Assembly (NCBI RefSeq): GCF_900168125.1
Contig: NZ_FUZF01000010.1
Coordinates: 62,001-126,000, forward strand
DNA length: 64,000 nucleotides
Direction: 5' to 3'
Origin: Sphingobacterium nematocida
GTDB taxonomy: Bacteria > Bacteroidota > Bacteroidia > Sphingobacteriales > Sphingobacteriaceae
Part shown: positions 27,362 to 36,820 of the stretch, piece by piece
Position numbering within the stretch: position 1 is the first letter of the stretch
Layout of the letters: each line of letters begins with the position of its first letter
The notes under the pieces: model-generated
What the model was told of the DNA's origin: nothing
Database searches by the model: none
What the model saw: the letters and a program-made list of their open reading frames with translations, nothing else
Program-made: the position numbers and the translations under genes

Positions 27362-28081
27362 ATGCAAAATAAATCGAGAAGAAAGAATATTTCGACTTTC
27401 ATAATCCTGGCTATAGTACTACTAGTGCCAGGATTTTTGTATGTAGCGCTTAATAAAATGGGTTCTAATACCTATGTAAAATTGCCTGTGTATGGTGAAA
27501 AGCATTTATCGGGTAAGATGAATCGTAAGATGGGAAGAGAAATCCCGGATACAATCTTTCATCAAATTAAGCCTATTTCTCTGTTGGACGTTAAGGGGGA
27601 TTCAGTTCCTTTTTTAGCGGCTGATTCCTCAATAGCTGTCGTCCATACATTCTATGGGTCGGATAAAGGGTTGTCTGTAGCGATGTTACAGAACTTGCGT
27701 AGTGTTGCTGAACGCTTTAAAAATAATCATAAGGTAAAGTTTTATTCGATATCTATTGATTCTGCGGACAGTTCTGTAGATTTGGAAAAGACGGTGACTA
27801 AATTTAGATCGGGTCTTGAAGCCAATTGGTACGTGTTAAAAGGTGGAGCAGATATTTTGGCTTTTGTACGAGAGCAGTTATTAAGTGACGCGCTGCAGGA
27901 TCCGAACGACGAACGGAAGTTTATCATTAGTAGTCAGTATATATTAATAGATGCTCACCGTAGAATACGTGGGTTTTACGATATTAATTTGAAAACGAAT
28001 ATCGAGCGTTTGGAAGATGAAATAAAGGTACAATTGGTGGAAGAGGCTCGTGACAATCCTCCTAAAATAGAGAAGAAGTAA
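27362..28081 (+). CDS. SCO-like protein lacking the metal-binding Cys and His
   Basis: A 239-residue protein with one N-terminal membrane anchor (about 12-30, ISTFIILAIVLLVPGFLYVAL) and a thioredoxin-like domain in the position and order of SCO1/SenC. SCO proteins deliver copper to CuA using CxxxC and a distal His. This protein has no cysteine at all: the CxxxC place reads TFYGSDKGLS, and the strand before YILID, where the family has a conserved His, reads FIISSQ. It therefore cannot bind copper in the known way. It may have become a structural assembly factor or be in decay, although the frame is intact. Assignment rests on fold-like pattern and operon position. Confidence 0.72.
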   Translation: MQNKSRRKNISTFIILAIVLLVPGFLYVALNKMGSNTYVKLPVYGEKHLSGKMNRKMGREIPDTIFHQIKPISLLDVKGDSVPFLAADSSIAVVHTFYGSDKGLSVAMLQNLRSVAERFKNNHKVKFYSISIDSADSSVDLEKTVTKFRSGLEANWYVLKGGADILAFVREQLLSDALQDPNDERKFIISSQYILIDAHRRIRGFYDINLKTNIERLEDEIKVQLVEEARDNPPKIEKK

Positions 28082-28083
28082 TT

Positions 28084-28626
28084 ATGGCAATGACGGAAGA
28101 AGAGAAAAAATATAAAGGTTGGATTTGGACATTATCCATAGTTATTCCTCTGGCGGTAGCGGCTTTATTTGGTGTGAATTTACCCAAGTTGGGTTATGAT
28201 GTAGAACCATTATCGTTTTTACCTCCTATATACGCTACTATTAACGGACTGACAGCTGTATTGTTGGTTTGGGCGGTATCGGCTGTAAAGCGACGTCAGT
28301 TAAAACTACATGAGAATTTGATAAAAATCTGTATGCTATGTTCGTCTTTATTCTTATTGATGTACGTAGCTTATCATATGACCTCGGTATCGACTTCGTA
28401 CGGTGGAGAAGGTGCTATCCGATATGTATACTTTTTTATCTTAATTACACATATTGTTCTTTCTGTCGTGATAATTCCGTTCGTGTTGTTCACGTTCGTA
28501 CGAGGAATAGCTGGTGCATACGAACGACACAAGCGGTTGGCGCGTATTACTTATCCAATGTGGTTGTACGTGGCGGTAACAGGTGTGGTGGTGTATCTTA
28601 TGATATCCCCATATTATGCGCATTAA
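28084..28626 (+). CDS. DUF420 membrane protein (oxidase assembly related)
   Basis: A 180-residue protein with about five predicted helices, including YATINGLTAVLLVWAV, LLMYVAYHMTSVS and a C-terminal WLYVAVTGVVVYLMI. This is the DUF420 family, often encoded at the end of aa3 oxidase operons; a member in Firmicutes (CtaM) is known to be needed for oxidase maturation. It starts 2 bp after the SCO-like gene and appears to close the respiratory operon. Confidence 0.88.
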   Translation: MAMTEEEKKYKGWIWTLSIVIPLAVAALFGVNLPKLGYDVEPLSFLPPIYATINGLTAVLLVWAVSAVKRRQLKLHENLIKICMLCSSLFLLMYVAYHMTSVSTSYGGEGAIRYVYFFILITHIVLSVVIIPFVLFTFVRGIAGAYERHKRLARITYPMWLYVAVTGVVVYLMISPYYAH

Positions 28627-28722
28627 AAAGTGACGGAGGTGAAAGTGACGAAGGTGACGGTGGTTATATAGGTTCAACAGGAGTAGAATAGCATAAGTTT
28701 AAATACGAGGTACTAAATACGA
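28627..28722. repeat. Two micro-repeats between DUF420 and the next gene
   Basis: The 15-mer AAAGTGACGRAGGTG occurs twice in tandem (28627-28641 and 28642-28656). Further on, AAATACGA occurs at 28701-28708 and 28715-28722 (14-nt period), ending 5 nt before the ATG of the next gene. The second resembles a sequence near pth/rplY, where the 11-mer GTACTAAATAC recurs (44702-44712). Confidence 0.6.
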
Positions 28723-28727
28723 ACAAG

Positions 28728-29183
28728 ATGAATAGAGTTTGGATATATCAGGCGGATAGGTTGCTTTCCGATGAGCAGGTGCAAATTGTAGAAGTGGCGC
28801 TTGCTGATTTCGTTTCATCATGGACTGCGCATGGTTCTGCGTTAGCAGGGAAGGGAATCGTGAAGGATAATCTTTTTGTGATTTTAGAAGTTGACGAGGA
28901 ACAGGCTGGAGTTACCGGCTGTTCAATCGATAAATCTGTCCATTTTTTGAAAGGATTGGGAGAGCGACTAGACGTTGATTTTTTTGATCGTATGAAAGTC
29001 TCCTTTATTGATGACAGGGGAATTGTTAACCTCGTCGGTAGAGGTGAGTTTGAATCTCTTGTTAAAATTGGGACTGTAAACGCAGAAACGCTGGTCTTTA
29101 ATAATCTAGTACAGAATTCAACAGATTTTGAGTCGAAATGGATCATCCCTTTTCGGGATAGTTGGCATAGTAAAGTCTTTTAA
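28728..29183 (+). CDS. Conserved hypothetical protein (often mislabelled ABC transporter ATPase)
   Basis: A 151-residue cytoplasmic protein beginning MNRVWIYQADRLLSDEQV. I recall this as a conserved Bacteroidota family that databases often call an ABC transporter ATPase, but it has no Walker A or B motif here, so that label is not supported. Features: a SSWTAHGSALAGKGIVKDN segment, then a Cys-containing CSIDKSVHFLKGLG motif. The function is unknown. It is followed immediately by a perfect palindromic terminator beginning at its stop codon, shared with pckA. Confidence 0.75.
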   Translation: MNRVWIYQADRLLSDEQVQIVEVALADFVSSWTAHGSALAGKGIVKDNLFVILEVDEEQAGVTGCSIDKSVHFLKGLGERLDVDFFDRMKVSFIDDRGIVNLVGRGEFESLVKIGTVNAETLVFNNLVQNSTDFESKWIIPFRDSWHSKVF

Positions 29184-29218
29184 CAAAAAAAGCGCCCCTT
29201 GGGGCGCTTTTTTTGTTA
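29181..29218. terminator. Perfect palindromic bidirectional terminator
   Basis: TAACAAAAAAAGCGCCCC and its exact complement flank a central TT. The left arm starts with the stop codon of the plus-strand gene; the right arm ends 6 nt from the pckA stop. A/T runs on both sides support termination in both directions. Confidence 0.93.
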
Positions 29219-29223
29219 AAAGA

Positions 29224-30846
29224 TTATAAAGATGTTCTTGGCGATGCGGATCGTATTTCGGCACTAGCCTCATCTTCGTATTGTTTGAAATTGTTAACGA
29301 AAAGCTGAGCAAGCGCTAGGGCCTGCTTATCGTAAGCATCCGTATCTGTCCATGTTGTTCTTGGGTTCAATACTTCTGCCGGAACACCTGGGCATGACTG
29401 TGGTTTTAGTAAACCAAAAACTACATGTGGTACATATTCAACGTCATTCAGATCGCCGCGCATTGCCGCGTTAATCATCGCACGTGTATATTTAAGATTC
29501 ATACGTTTACCTACGCCATATTTTCCACCGGTCCATCCGGTATTTATAAGCCATACATTGACATCTGGATTTTTTTCTAGTTTCTCACCTAAAAGCTCTG
29601 CATATTTTGTAGGATGAAGAGGCAAAAATACACGACCGAAACAAGCAGAGAATGTTGTTTGTGGTTCGGTAATACCCACTTCAGTGCCGGCTACTTTTGC
29701 AGTATATCCAGATATAAAGTGATACATAGCCTGCGCTTTAGTTAACTTCGATATTGGAGGAAGGATACCAAAGGCATCGCATGTCAAAAAGAATATATTT
29801 TTTGGTTTTCCGCCTAAAGAAGGTTCTTTCGCATTTGGAATATAATCAATAGGGTAAGCTGCGCGCGTATTTTCCGTGATACTTGCATCAGCGAAGTCTA
29901 CGATATTACTGTCTTTGAAAAAGGAAATATTTTCTAGCAATGCACCGGGTTTAATTGCAGCATAAATCTCTGGTTCTTTTTCAGCACTTAAATCGATACA
30001 TTTTGCATAGCATCCGCCTTCAAAATTGAAAACAGAGCCCTCTGCCCAACCATGTTCGTCATCACCAATAAGTGATCTATTTGCATCTGCTGATAGCGTC
30101 GTTTTACCTGTACCACTAAGTCCAAAAAATAACGACACATCACCATCCTTTCCTTCATTGGCCGAACAGTGCATCGGTAATACGTTGTATTGGTGCGGAA
30201 GTATAAAATTGAGTACGGAGAAAATTCCTTTTTTCATTTCTCCTGTGTAAGCAGTACCACCTATTAAAATGACTTTTTCGGTAAAGTTTACAATCGTAAA
30301 GTTTGCTGATCTTGTGCCATCTACAGCTGGATCTGCCTCAAATTCTGGAATTTGTAGAATAACCCATTCCTTTTCAAAAGTTGTTAGTTCCTCTTCTGTA
30401 GGTCTGATGAAAAGATTGTTACAGAATAGATTGGCCCAAGGCATTGTATTTACCACTGTTACATTCAATCTATATGTAGGATCTGCTCCAGCATAGCTAT
30501 GTCTAATCCACACCTCTCTTCCCGCTAGAAAAGAACGCATCTTTTGATATAGATTATCAAAGATGTCTTTTGAAATTGCGATATTAATGTCGCCCCAGTC
30601 CACACTGTTTTCGGTAAGGCTGTCCTTTACAACAAATTTGTCCTTAGGTGATCTTCCAGTAAATTTACCGGTATTCACACAAAGTGCTCCTTTGTCATTT
30701 AATGTGCCTTGTCCTAGCTCTAGGGTTTGAGCAGTAAGCTTTTCGTTGCTTAAGTTCCAGTGTATTGTTCCTGCATTTAACCCAATTGAATTCAAATCGA
30801 ATGAAGAACTCTTTGTCCCAAATTCACGTAGCTCCATTATTACCAT
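29224..30846 (-). CDS. pckA: Phosphoenolpyruvate carboxykinase (ATP)
   Basis: A 540-residue ATP-type PEPCK that converts oxaloacetate to phosphoenolpyruvate in gluconeogenesis. Motifs: FTGRSPKDKFVV near the N-terminus, HCSANEG, the kinase-1a P-loop GLSGTGKTTLSAD, kinase-2 IGDDEHGW, and NTGWTGGKYGVGKRMNLKYTRAM. Length is typical. The start could be either the ATG at 30846 or the one three codons later (30837). A 9-bp inverted repeat lies 43-63 bp upstream (30889-30909). The gene converges on a shared terminator. Confidence 0.97.
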   Translation of the reverse strand: MVIMELREFGTKSSSFDLNSIGLNAGTIHWNLSNEKLTAQTLELGQGTLNDKGALCVNTGKFTGRSPKDKFVVKDSLTENSVDWGDINIAISKDIFDNLYQKMRSFLAGREVWIRHSYAGADPTYRLNVTVVNTMPWANLFCNNLFIRPTEEELTTFEKEWVILQIPEFEADPAVDGTRSANFTIVNFTEKVILIGGTAYTGEMKKGIFSVLNFILPHQYNVLPMHCSANEGKDGDVSLFFGLSGTGKTTLSADANRSLIGDDEHGWAEGSVFNFEGGCYAKCIDLSAEKEPEIYAAIKPGALLENISFFKDSNIVDFADASITENTRAAYPIDYIPNAKEPSLGGKPKNIFFLTCDAFGILPPISKLTKAQAMYHFISGYTAKVAGTEVGITEPQTTFSACFGRVFLPLHPTKYAELLGEKLEKNPDVNVWLINTGWTGGKYGVGKRMNLKYTRAMINAAMRGDLNDVEYVPHVVFGLLKPQSCPGVPAEVLNPRTTWTDTDAYDKQALALAQLFVNNFKQYEDEASAEIRSASPRTSL

Positions 30847-30888
30847 AATTTTGTTTTACGAAGCTAAGGTAGGCACAATAGCAAAATG

Positions 30889-30909
30889 AAAATAAACAAA
30901 GTTTATTTT
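30889..30909. promoter_or_regulatory. Candidate operator upstream of pckA
   Basis: AAAATAAAC (30889-30897) and GTTTATTTT (30901-30909) form a perfect 9-bp dyad with a 3-nt centre, 43-63 nt before the pckA ATG. On the minus strand it overlaps AAACTTTG, which resembles a Bacteroidota minus-7 element. The regulator is unknown. Confidence 0.35.
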
Positions 30910-31077
30910 TGTGAAAAATGCTTCTAATGACGGATATCTATCGTTTATTTTATCGATTTTTCAATAAATCTTATTTATTTAATGATGAATAAACCTAACT
31001 TTTGAAATTATTTAAATTCAGAAGTATCCATTACAATGAATAGAGTGGCTGATTTGGGCAAAATATGTTAATTGTTG

Positions 31078-31479
31078 TTACCTTTTGTCTACACTATATT
31101 TTCCCGGCCCTGTCAGGAATAGAGCGATGAATACCGCCATGAGTTCGATAGCATGCGAGGCTACATTAAATCCATCACCTGCAGTTAAATGTGAAATCGT
31201 GGCAATTAACATGGTAAAAGCTAATAAGATGCTATTGGGCCTAGTCCACAATCCGAGGACAATGAATAAAGCGCATAAACTTTCAACAATTGAAGCGGAG
31301 AACCCCCAAACACTAGGAAGGAAGTCTATACCTAAATTGCCCATAGATAGTCCAATCTTTTTCCATTTTTCTGGACCGCCCATCAATTTTGGTAGTCCAT
31401 GAAATATTAACATAGTGAGACCTATTGTGACTCGCAATATCAAGAGGGCAATATCTTTTTTTGTGTTGACTGTGCTCAT
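31078..31479 (-). CDS. DoxX family membrane protein
   Basis: A 133-residue protein with four predicted helices. The first carries the DoxX pattern ALLILRVTIGLTMLIFHGLPKL, and the third ALFIVLGLWTRPNSILLAF. DoxX-family proteins are linked to redox and thiol-stress functions in some bacteria, but the role of this member is unknown. Its ATG overlaps the stop of the LD-carboxypeptidase gene by 4 bp (ATGA), indicating co-translation. Confidence 0.88.
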   Translation of the reverse strand: MSTVNTKKDIALLILRVTIGLTMLIFHGLPKLMGGPEKWKKIGLSMGNLGIDFLPSVWGFSASIVESLCALFIVLGLWTRPNSILLAFTMLIATISHLTAGDGFNVASHAIELMAVFIALFLTGPGKYSVDKR

Positions 31480-32396
31480 TTTCTATTTGGATAGGTAATT
31501 GATGTTTTTTCTGTTGTTACTGTTAGCTCTATTTCCTCGCCGAAAACTAGTGCTCTATTGTCGTCGATATGTCCTGCGGGACAGTTGAATGCTACTGGGT
31601 AATCAAATTCTCGAACTTTATCTATAATAATTTCTTCGATAGTCTGCCCGAACGAAGGATCGGAATCCTTGAGCGAGGTGAAGCCTCCGATGATAAGTCC
31701 TTTCAGTTTGTCTAGTTTCTTCGCCCGTTTTAATGTCCATAGCATTCGATCGATATTGTAATAGGATTCGCCTACGTCCTCCAGAAATAGAATTTTATCT
31801 TCGTAATCGACATCCGACGCCGATGCTAATATGCTTTGTAAAATAGCCAGGTTACCCCCGGTTAATATTCCTCGACTGTGACCGGGACGATTGTTCGGAC
31901 TTGGTGTGCTGTAGTGGAGGTCGGTATTTTTACCAAAGAGTGTTTTTTTTAAGGTTTGCAACGACTCGGGACTTGCGTCTAAGAAAGATTTAACCATCTG
32001 TCCGTGAATTGTTGGTATCTGAAATTGCCGTTGAATATGACTATGAATAACGGTGATGTCGCTAAAACCCACAAGCCACTTTGGCTGTTTTTTAAACTTT
32101 GAAAAGTCTAATGTATCAATCAAGCGGACTGATCCGTATCCACCTCTTCCCGCAATGATGGCTTTGATATCTGGATTATCCAATGCCTGTTGTAAATCGT
32201 GCGCCCGTAGTTTGTCTTCGCCGGCAAACTGGTTGAATTGAGCTTCGGTAGACGGGGCTATCTCAAGTTCGAGTCCCCAATCGAGGAGTATATTGTACGC
32301 TGGTGTTAAATCTCCGGAGATATAACTCGCTGGACACAATATTGCTATTTTATCCCCTTTTTTTAGGTATGCTGGAGTATTCATCTTTGTTTTCAA
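31476..32396 (-). CDS. LD-carboxypeptidase (peptidase S66)
   Basis: A 306-residue S66 peptidase, which removes the terminal D-alanine from tetrapeptides during murein recycling. The nucleophile motif is GRGGYGSVRL with Ser89 (numbering from the first ATG); GGNLAILQSIL and FLEDVGESYYNIDRML are also typical. There is no signal peptide, so it acts in the cytoplasm. The first ATG (32396) and one four codons later (32384) are both plausible starts. It is divergent from metG and overlaps the DoxX gene downstream. Confidence 0.93.
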   Translation of the reverse strand: MKTKMNTPAYLKKGDKIAILCPASYISGDLTPAYNILLDWGLELEIAPSTEAQFNQFAGEDKLRAHDLQQALDNPDIKAIIAGRGGYGSVRLIDTLDFSKFKKQPKWLVGFSDITVIHSHIQRQFQIPTIHGQMVKSFLDASPESLQTLKKTLFGKNTDLHYSTPSPNNRPGHSRGILTGGNLAILQSILASASDVDYEDKILFLEDVGESYYNIDRMLWTLKRAKKLDKLKGLIIGGFTSLKDSDPSFGQTIEEIIIDKVREFDYPVAFNCPAGHIDDNRALVFGEEIELTVTTEKTSITYPNRK

Positions 32397-32492
32397 AAGC
32401 TTTTAGAGTTGCGTTTAGTCCTAAAAATAAAAGATAAGTATTTTTATGGGATAAATCTAAACGGGCTCTTATTTATTAAGCGCAAATTGAGT

Positions 32493-32500
32493 TATCTTTG
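32493..32500 (+). promoter_or_regulatory. Candidate minus-7 element of metG
   Basis: TATCTTTG matches TAnnTTTG exactly, 52 nt before the metG start. No clear TTG lies 20 nt upstream, so this is a weaker call than the promoters with both elements. Confidence 0.4.
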
Positions 32501-32551
32501 TAAACAATGTTACCATTTAATTTTTAGTATTACCATTAAAAGTACAATATC

Positions 32552-34621
32552 TTGAGCAATTTATCTAAAAAACGTTATACCATCACCTCAGCATTACCGT
32601 ATGCCAATGGGCCCTTGCACATAGGACATTTGGCTGGTGCGTATATTCCTGGGGATATTTTTGTGCGCTTCTTACGATTGAATAATAAGGATGTCGTTTA
32701 CGTCTGCGGTTCGGATGAGCATGGAGCCGCGATCACCATAAAAGCAAAAAAGGAGGGCGTTACTCCTCGTGAAATTATTGATAAGTATAATCAACAGATT
32801 AAACAGTCTTTTGAAGATTTCGGGATTGCTTTTGATATTTATCACCGCACTTCAGAACCCATTCATCATGAGCTTTCGCAAGAGTTTTTCCTAAACCTTT
32901 ATGAAAAAGGGGAATTTATCGAGAAGTTTTCGGAGCAATATTATGATGAAGAATTTCATCAGTTTTTGGCGGATCGCTATATTACGGGTACTTGTCCGCA
33001 TTGCCAAAATGAAGGGGCTTATGGAGACCAATGTGAGAAGTGTGGAACGTCGTTAAGTCCTACCGATTTAATTAATCCAAAATCGACCCTGAGTGGAAAG
33101 ACACCGATTTTAAAGGAAACGAAGCATTGGTATTTACCATTGGACAAATACCAACCCTGGTTGGAAAAATGGTTAATTGAAGGCAAGAAGGATGTGTTAA
33201 AGTCCAACGTGTTCGGTCAATGTCAGTCTTGGTTGAAATCAGGATTGCAACCTCGGTCTATGACACGTGACTTAGATTGGGGGGTCGATGTACCTTTGGA
33301 AGAAGCTGTCGGAAAAAAACTGTATGTATGGTTGGATGCTCCAATCGGCTATATCTCAGCTACAAAGCAATGGGCTATAGATAATGGTAAAAATTGGGAA
33401 AGTTATTGGAAAAAACAATCAAACCCGGAGGATGACGCGACATTAATTCACTTCATAGGTAAGGATAACATCGTATTCCACTGTATTATTTTTCCGGCTA
33501 TATTGCATGCACATGGAGAGTACATTTTGCCCGATAATATACCTGCCAACGAATTTTTAAATTTAGAAGGTGACAAGTTATCGACATCTCGTAATCATGC
33601 CGTATGGTTGCACGAATACTTAGAAGAATTTCCGGGTAAACAGGATGAATTACGTTATGTACTGACGTCTATATTACCGGAGACTTCGGATAGCGAATTT
33701 ACGTGGAAGGATTTTCAAGCACGTGTGAATAATGAGCTTGTTGCCATTTTAGGCAATTTTGTAAATCGGGTTATGGTGTTGTCGCACAAATACTTTGAAG
33801 GGAAAGTGTTGAAAGGAAGTGCATATAATGCAGTGGATAATACAGTCTTTGATGAGCTATCGAAATTTCCAACGTTGATTGAGCAGTCTTTGTCAAGCTA
33901 TAGATTTAGAGAGGCATTGAGTCATTTTATGAACGCAGCTCGTTTAGGGAATAAGTATTTGGCGGATGAAGAGCCTTGGAAAGTTATCAAGACGGACGAA
34001 GAGCGCGTGAAAACAGTGCTTAATGTGGCTACGCAGATAGTTGCTAATTTAGCAATCTTGGCGCAACCTTTCCTACCGAAGACCGCTGACCGACTTTTTG
34101 AGATGCTACAGATTTCTGTGCGCGAGTGGGATAAAGCGGGTACTTCAGATCTTATTGATGAAGATCATAGCCTGGGTGAAGTACAATTATTATTTGATAA
34201 AATAACGGATGAGCAGGTGGAATTCCAATTGGAGAAATTGGCCGCCGCGAAAGTAAATAATGCGAAGGCAGCTGTCAGTGTGGCTCCTGCAAAGGCGAAT
34301 ATAAATTTCGATGATTTTATGAAATTGGATATTCGTGTGGGAACGATACTGGAGGCGGAGAAAATTGCAAAGACAAAGAAATTATTGAAACTCAAGATAG
34401 ACACAGGGATCGATCAACGTACCGTTGTATCGGGAATAGCTGAGTTTTTTGATCCTGAAGATATTGTTGGTAAACAGGTTTCTATTTTGGTAAACCTTGA
34501 GCCTCGTGAAATTAAGGGGATTCAGTCGCAAGGTATGATATTGATGGCGGAAGATGCGGACGGAAGATTAGACTTTGTTAACCCTCAAACATCTATTACG
34601 GCAGGGAGTGTGGTTCGTTAA
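32552..34621 (+). CDS. metG: Methionyl-tRNA synthetase
   Basis: A 689-residue class I synthetase that charges tRNA-Met. The start is TTG at 32552: a stop codon lies five codons upstream in frame and no ATG precedes the conserved start [17 protein letters not shown]. The zinc-binding pair CPHC...CEKC, the KMSKS loop as DKLSTSRN and an anticodon-binding helical domain are present. The C-terminus (about 585-689) is an EMAP-II/Trbp111-like tRNA-binding domain ([20 protein letters not shown]). Repeats of TTACCATT lie just upstream. It ends at a strong terminator. Confidence 0.97.
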   Translation: MSNLSKKRYTITSALPYANGPLHIGHLAGAYIPGDIFVRFLRLNNKDVVYVCGSDEHGAAITIKAKKEGVTPREIIDKYNQQIKQSFEDFGIAFDIYHRTSEPIHHELSQEFFLNLYEKGEFIEKFSEQYYDEEFHQFLADRYITGTCPHCQNEGAYGDQCEKCGTSLSPTDLINPKSTLSGKTPILKETKHWYLPLDKYQPWLEKWLIEGKKDVLKSNVFGQCQSWLKSGLQPRSMTRDLDWGVDVPLEEAVGKKLYVWLDAPIGYISATKQWAIDNGKNWESYWKKQSNPEDDATLIHFIGKDNIVFHCIIFPAILHAHGEYILPDNIPANEFLNLEGDKLSTSRNHAVWLHEYLEEFPGKQDELRYVLTSILPETSDSEFTWKDFQARVNNELVAILGNFVNRVMVLSHKYFEGKVLKGSAYNAVDNTVFDELSKFPTLIEQSLSSYRFREALSHFMNAARLGNKYLADEEPWKVIKTDEERVKTVLNVATQIVANLAILAQPFLPKTADRLFEMLQISVREWDKAGTSDLIDEDHSLGEVQLLFDKITDEQVEFQLEKLAAAKVNNAKAAVSVAPAKANINFDDFMKLDIRVGTILEAEKIAKTKKLLKLKIDTGIDQRTVVSGIAEFFDPEDIVGKQVSILVNLEPREIKGIQSQGMILMAEDADGRLDFVNPQTSITAGSVVR

Positions 34622-34643
34622 GTCGAATTATACGATGTTGTTG

Positions 34644-34678
34644 ATCAGCCCTAGTTTCCGCTAGGGCTGATTTTTTTG
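34644..34678 (+). terminator. metG terminator overlapping the 3' end of brnQ
   Basis: Stem 34644-34654 with 34661-34671 (ATCAGCCCTAG/CTAGGGCTGAT) and a 6-nt loop, followed by a T-run on the plus strand. The stop codon and last codons of the converging brnQ gene lie inside the hairpin; on the minus strand no U-run follows it, so it should act for metG only. Confidence 0.88.
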
Positions 34679-35955
34679 TATCGCAAACTGATTATATAAC
34701 CTATTCCAAATCCTATAGCGGAAGGAAGTGCCCAGCCCAGATCGATTTCGAATAAAGGGATTTTATTCCAGATTGACAGTATAGGGGCTGACCATAGCCC
34801 AAGTACTTTGATCAGACTTAATACGGCTATTGCTGTGGATGCGATTAAAGCGCCGACATAAGGGAGCTTGGACTTCACGTGTCTGCCGAAAACTACAATG
34901 TATAATACTAATGTAATCACGATAGGATATACAAATGCCAGGGGCGGATATGCAAACTGAATGATATTGTCTACACCGGTAATAGATAAAGCGGCAGATA
35001 GCAGACAGCAAGTCGTGACCAAGGTCTTATAGCCTAGTCTGCCGTTTGTTAGCTGGTTGAAGAATGTACCTACAGCAGACGTCAAAGCGATAGCTGTGGT
35101 GAGACAGGCGAGCGCAATGCTCAACGCTATTGCGATCATCCCGGAATCTCCTAGATTATTCTTTGCGATATGTATGAGTAAAGCGGATCTGCTAATCTGT
35201 GGGTCTGCGACATTGGAGGTTGAACCCAAGTAAAGTAAACCTCCATAAATCAGGAATAAACAGATTGCAGACAGCGCTCCTGAGGCTATTACTACTTTAC
35301 TTTTTTCTTCGGTTTTTTGGTATCCTTTGGCGTGGGCCGCAGCGATAATGATACCTGCGAATATGACGGAAGCGAGTACATCCAGTGTTTGGTACCCCTC
35401 GGTAAAACCTAAAGCAAAGGCTTCTGATGAAGATATCTCTGTTTGAGAATATGCTCCAAGGGGATTGCTGATGCCTACAATGATCAATGACAACAGCAGT
35501 ACCAACAAAGCAGGTGTTAGAAAATTTCCTATGATATCGACCACTCTAGATGGTACTATTGTCAGGCACCACGTGATTCCGAAAAACAATACTGCTGACC
35601 ATATCGGATTAAAGTTTGGAAAGAGCGGTAGTAACCCGACTTCAAAAGTCGTTGCGGCAGTTCGCGGAATGGCAATGAGCGGTCCTATGCACAGCATGAT
35701 TATGGCTCCGAGTATGGGCGCTAGCAAAGGATGTAGCCTGTTGCCCAGATCTTGGATTGAGTTTCCGGATTGGACAATAGATAATACGCCAAGAAAGGGT
35801 AGTAGTATACCTGTCAGGCCAAAAGCTAAGATGGTTATCGCGATATGATGACCTATTTGCAGTCCGATAAATGGAGGTAATAACAGGTTTCCTGCGCCAA
35901 AAAACATGGCAAAAAGAGCAAAACCAATAGTGATAATATCTTTGTTTTTTTTCAA
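34651..35955 (-). CDS. brnQ: Branched-chain amino acid transport system II carrier
   Basis: A 434-residue transporter of the LIV-II/BrnQ family, which imports leucine, isoleucine and valine with Na+ or H+. About twelve helices are predicted; the N-terminal GFALFAMFFGAGNLLLPPFIG is the family signature. It begins 5 bp after the folP stop. The coding end (residues ISPSGN and the stop) is embedded in the metG terminator hairpin. Confidence 0.93.
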   Translation of the reverse strand: MKKNKDIITIGFALFAMFFGAGNLLLPPFIGLQIGHHIAITILAFGLTGILLPFLGVLSIVQSGNSIQDLGNRLHPLLAPILGAIIMLCIGPLIAIPRTAATTFEVGLLPLFPNFNPIWSAVLFFGITWCLTIVPSRVVDIIGNFLTPALLVLLLSLIIVGISNPLGAYSQTEISSSEAFALGFTEGYQTLDVLASVIFAGIIIAAAHAKGYQKTEEKSKVVIASGALSAICLFLIYGGLLYLGSTSNVADPQISRSALLIHIAKNNLGDSGMIAIALSIALACLTTAIALTSAVGTFFNQLTNGRLGYKTLVTTCCLLSAALSITGVDNIIQFAYPPLAFVYPIVITLVLYIVVFGRHVKSKLPYVGALIASTAIAVLSLIKVLGLWSAPILSIWNKIPLFEIDLGWALPSAIGFGIGYIISLRYKKISPSGN

Positions 35956-35960
35956 AATAG

Positions 35961-36803
35961 CTAGGTGTAAAATAAAGTAACTAATTGCTTGGCCTCCAAT
36001 ACATCATGTACGCGGAGTATTTGTACTCCTTTTTGTAGGAGCAATGTGTTAAGTGCTGTGGTGGCAGATAGCGCTTGCTGTGGCGTTATTTCTAATTTTT
36101 TGTAAATCATTGATTTACGGGATATACCTGCTAGTATTGGAAGCTCTAAATACTGGAGTTCGGCTATGCGATGTAGTAGGTCATAATTTTGAGCTATAGT
36201 TTTTGAGAAGCCAAAACCAGGATCTAGGATAATATCTTTTACACCTAGTGATCTTAGTTTGGCTATACGTTCTCCAAAATACACTGCTATGTCTTCGACA
36301 ATGTCTTCATAGTCTGTATATTGTTGCATAGTTTCGGGGGTACCCTGCATATGCATAAGAATGTATGGAACCTGTAATGAAGCTACAGTGGCAAACATGT
36401 GTTCATCTAAGCTACCTCCTGAAATATCATTAATAATGTGTGCCCCCACCTGAACGGCTTGTTGAGCAACGTCGGCGCGGAAGGTATCGATGGATAGGAG
36501 CGTATCAGGATAGTTCTTAGAAAGGAATTCGATAATAGGTAATGCACGGTCGATTTCTTCCTGCGAAGAGATAAGCGGCGCTCCAGGTCGCGATGAGTAA
36601 GCGCCTATGTCAAGAATGTTGGCACCGTGGTTTATCAGTTGTTCTGCTTTTTTTGAAGCCGCTTCTAGTGTATTGTGCTGACCCCCATCAAAAAAGGAAT
36701 CTGGTGTAACATTTAGAATGCCCATGATTAAGGGGCTTTCGAACGTTATCAAAGAGCCTTTAGCATTAATACAAGAGCAGGGCGCAGTATGAAGTGTTTG
36801 CAT
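35961..36803 (-). CDS. folP: Dihydropteroate synthase
   Basis: A 280-residue TIM-barrel enzyme that condenses p-aminobenzoate with dihydropterin pyrophosphate in folate synthesis. Motifs: PLIMGILNVTPDSFFDGG (pterin site), DIGAYSSRPGA, IINDISGG, DPGFGFSKT and GISRKSMI. I chose the ATG at 36803; the longer frame would need a TTG at 36821 lying in the terminator that precedes this gene. It runs into brnQ with a 5-bp gap. The terminator 18 nt upstream suggests the gene is reached by read-through or has a very close promoter. Confidence 0.95.
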   Translation of the reverse strand: MQTLHTAPCSCINAKGSLITFESPLIMGILNVTPDSFFDGGQHNTLEAASKKAEQLINHGANILDIGAYSSRPGAPLISSQEEIDRALPIIEFLSKNYPDTLLSIDTFRADVAQQAVQVGAHIINDISGGSLDEHMFATVASLQVPYILMHMQGTPETMQQYTDYEDIVEDIAVYFGERIAKLRSLGVKDIILDPGFGFSKTIAQNYDLLHRIAELQYLELPILAGISRKSMIYKKLEITPQQALSATTALNTLLLQKGVQILRVHDVLEAKQLVTLFYT

Positions 36804-36820
36804 AAGGTTAAGGAGATTCA

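Noticed and set aside
28728..29183. ABC transporter ATPase
   Set aside because: The protein lacks Walker A, Walker B and signature motifs; I treat the common label as a mis-annotation.
32510..32551. An ATG start for metG further upstream
   Set aside because: A stop codon lies in frame at 32537-32539 and no ATG follows before the conserved N-terminus, so TTG is the best start.
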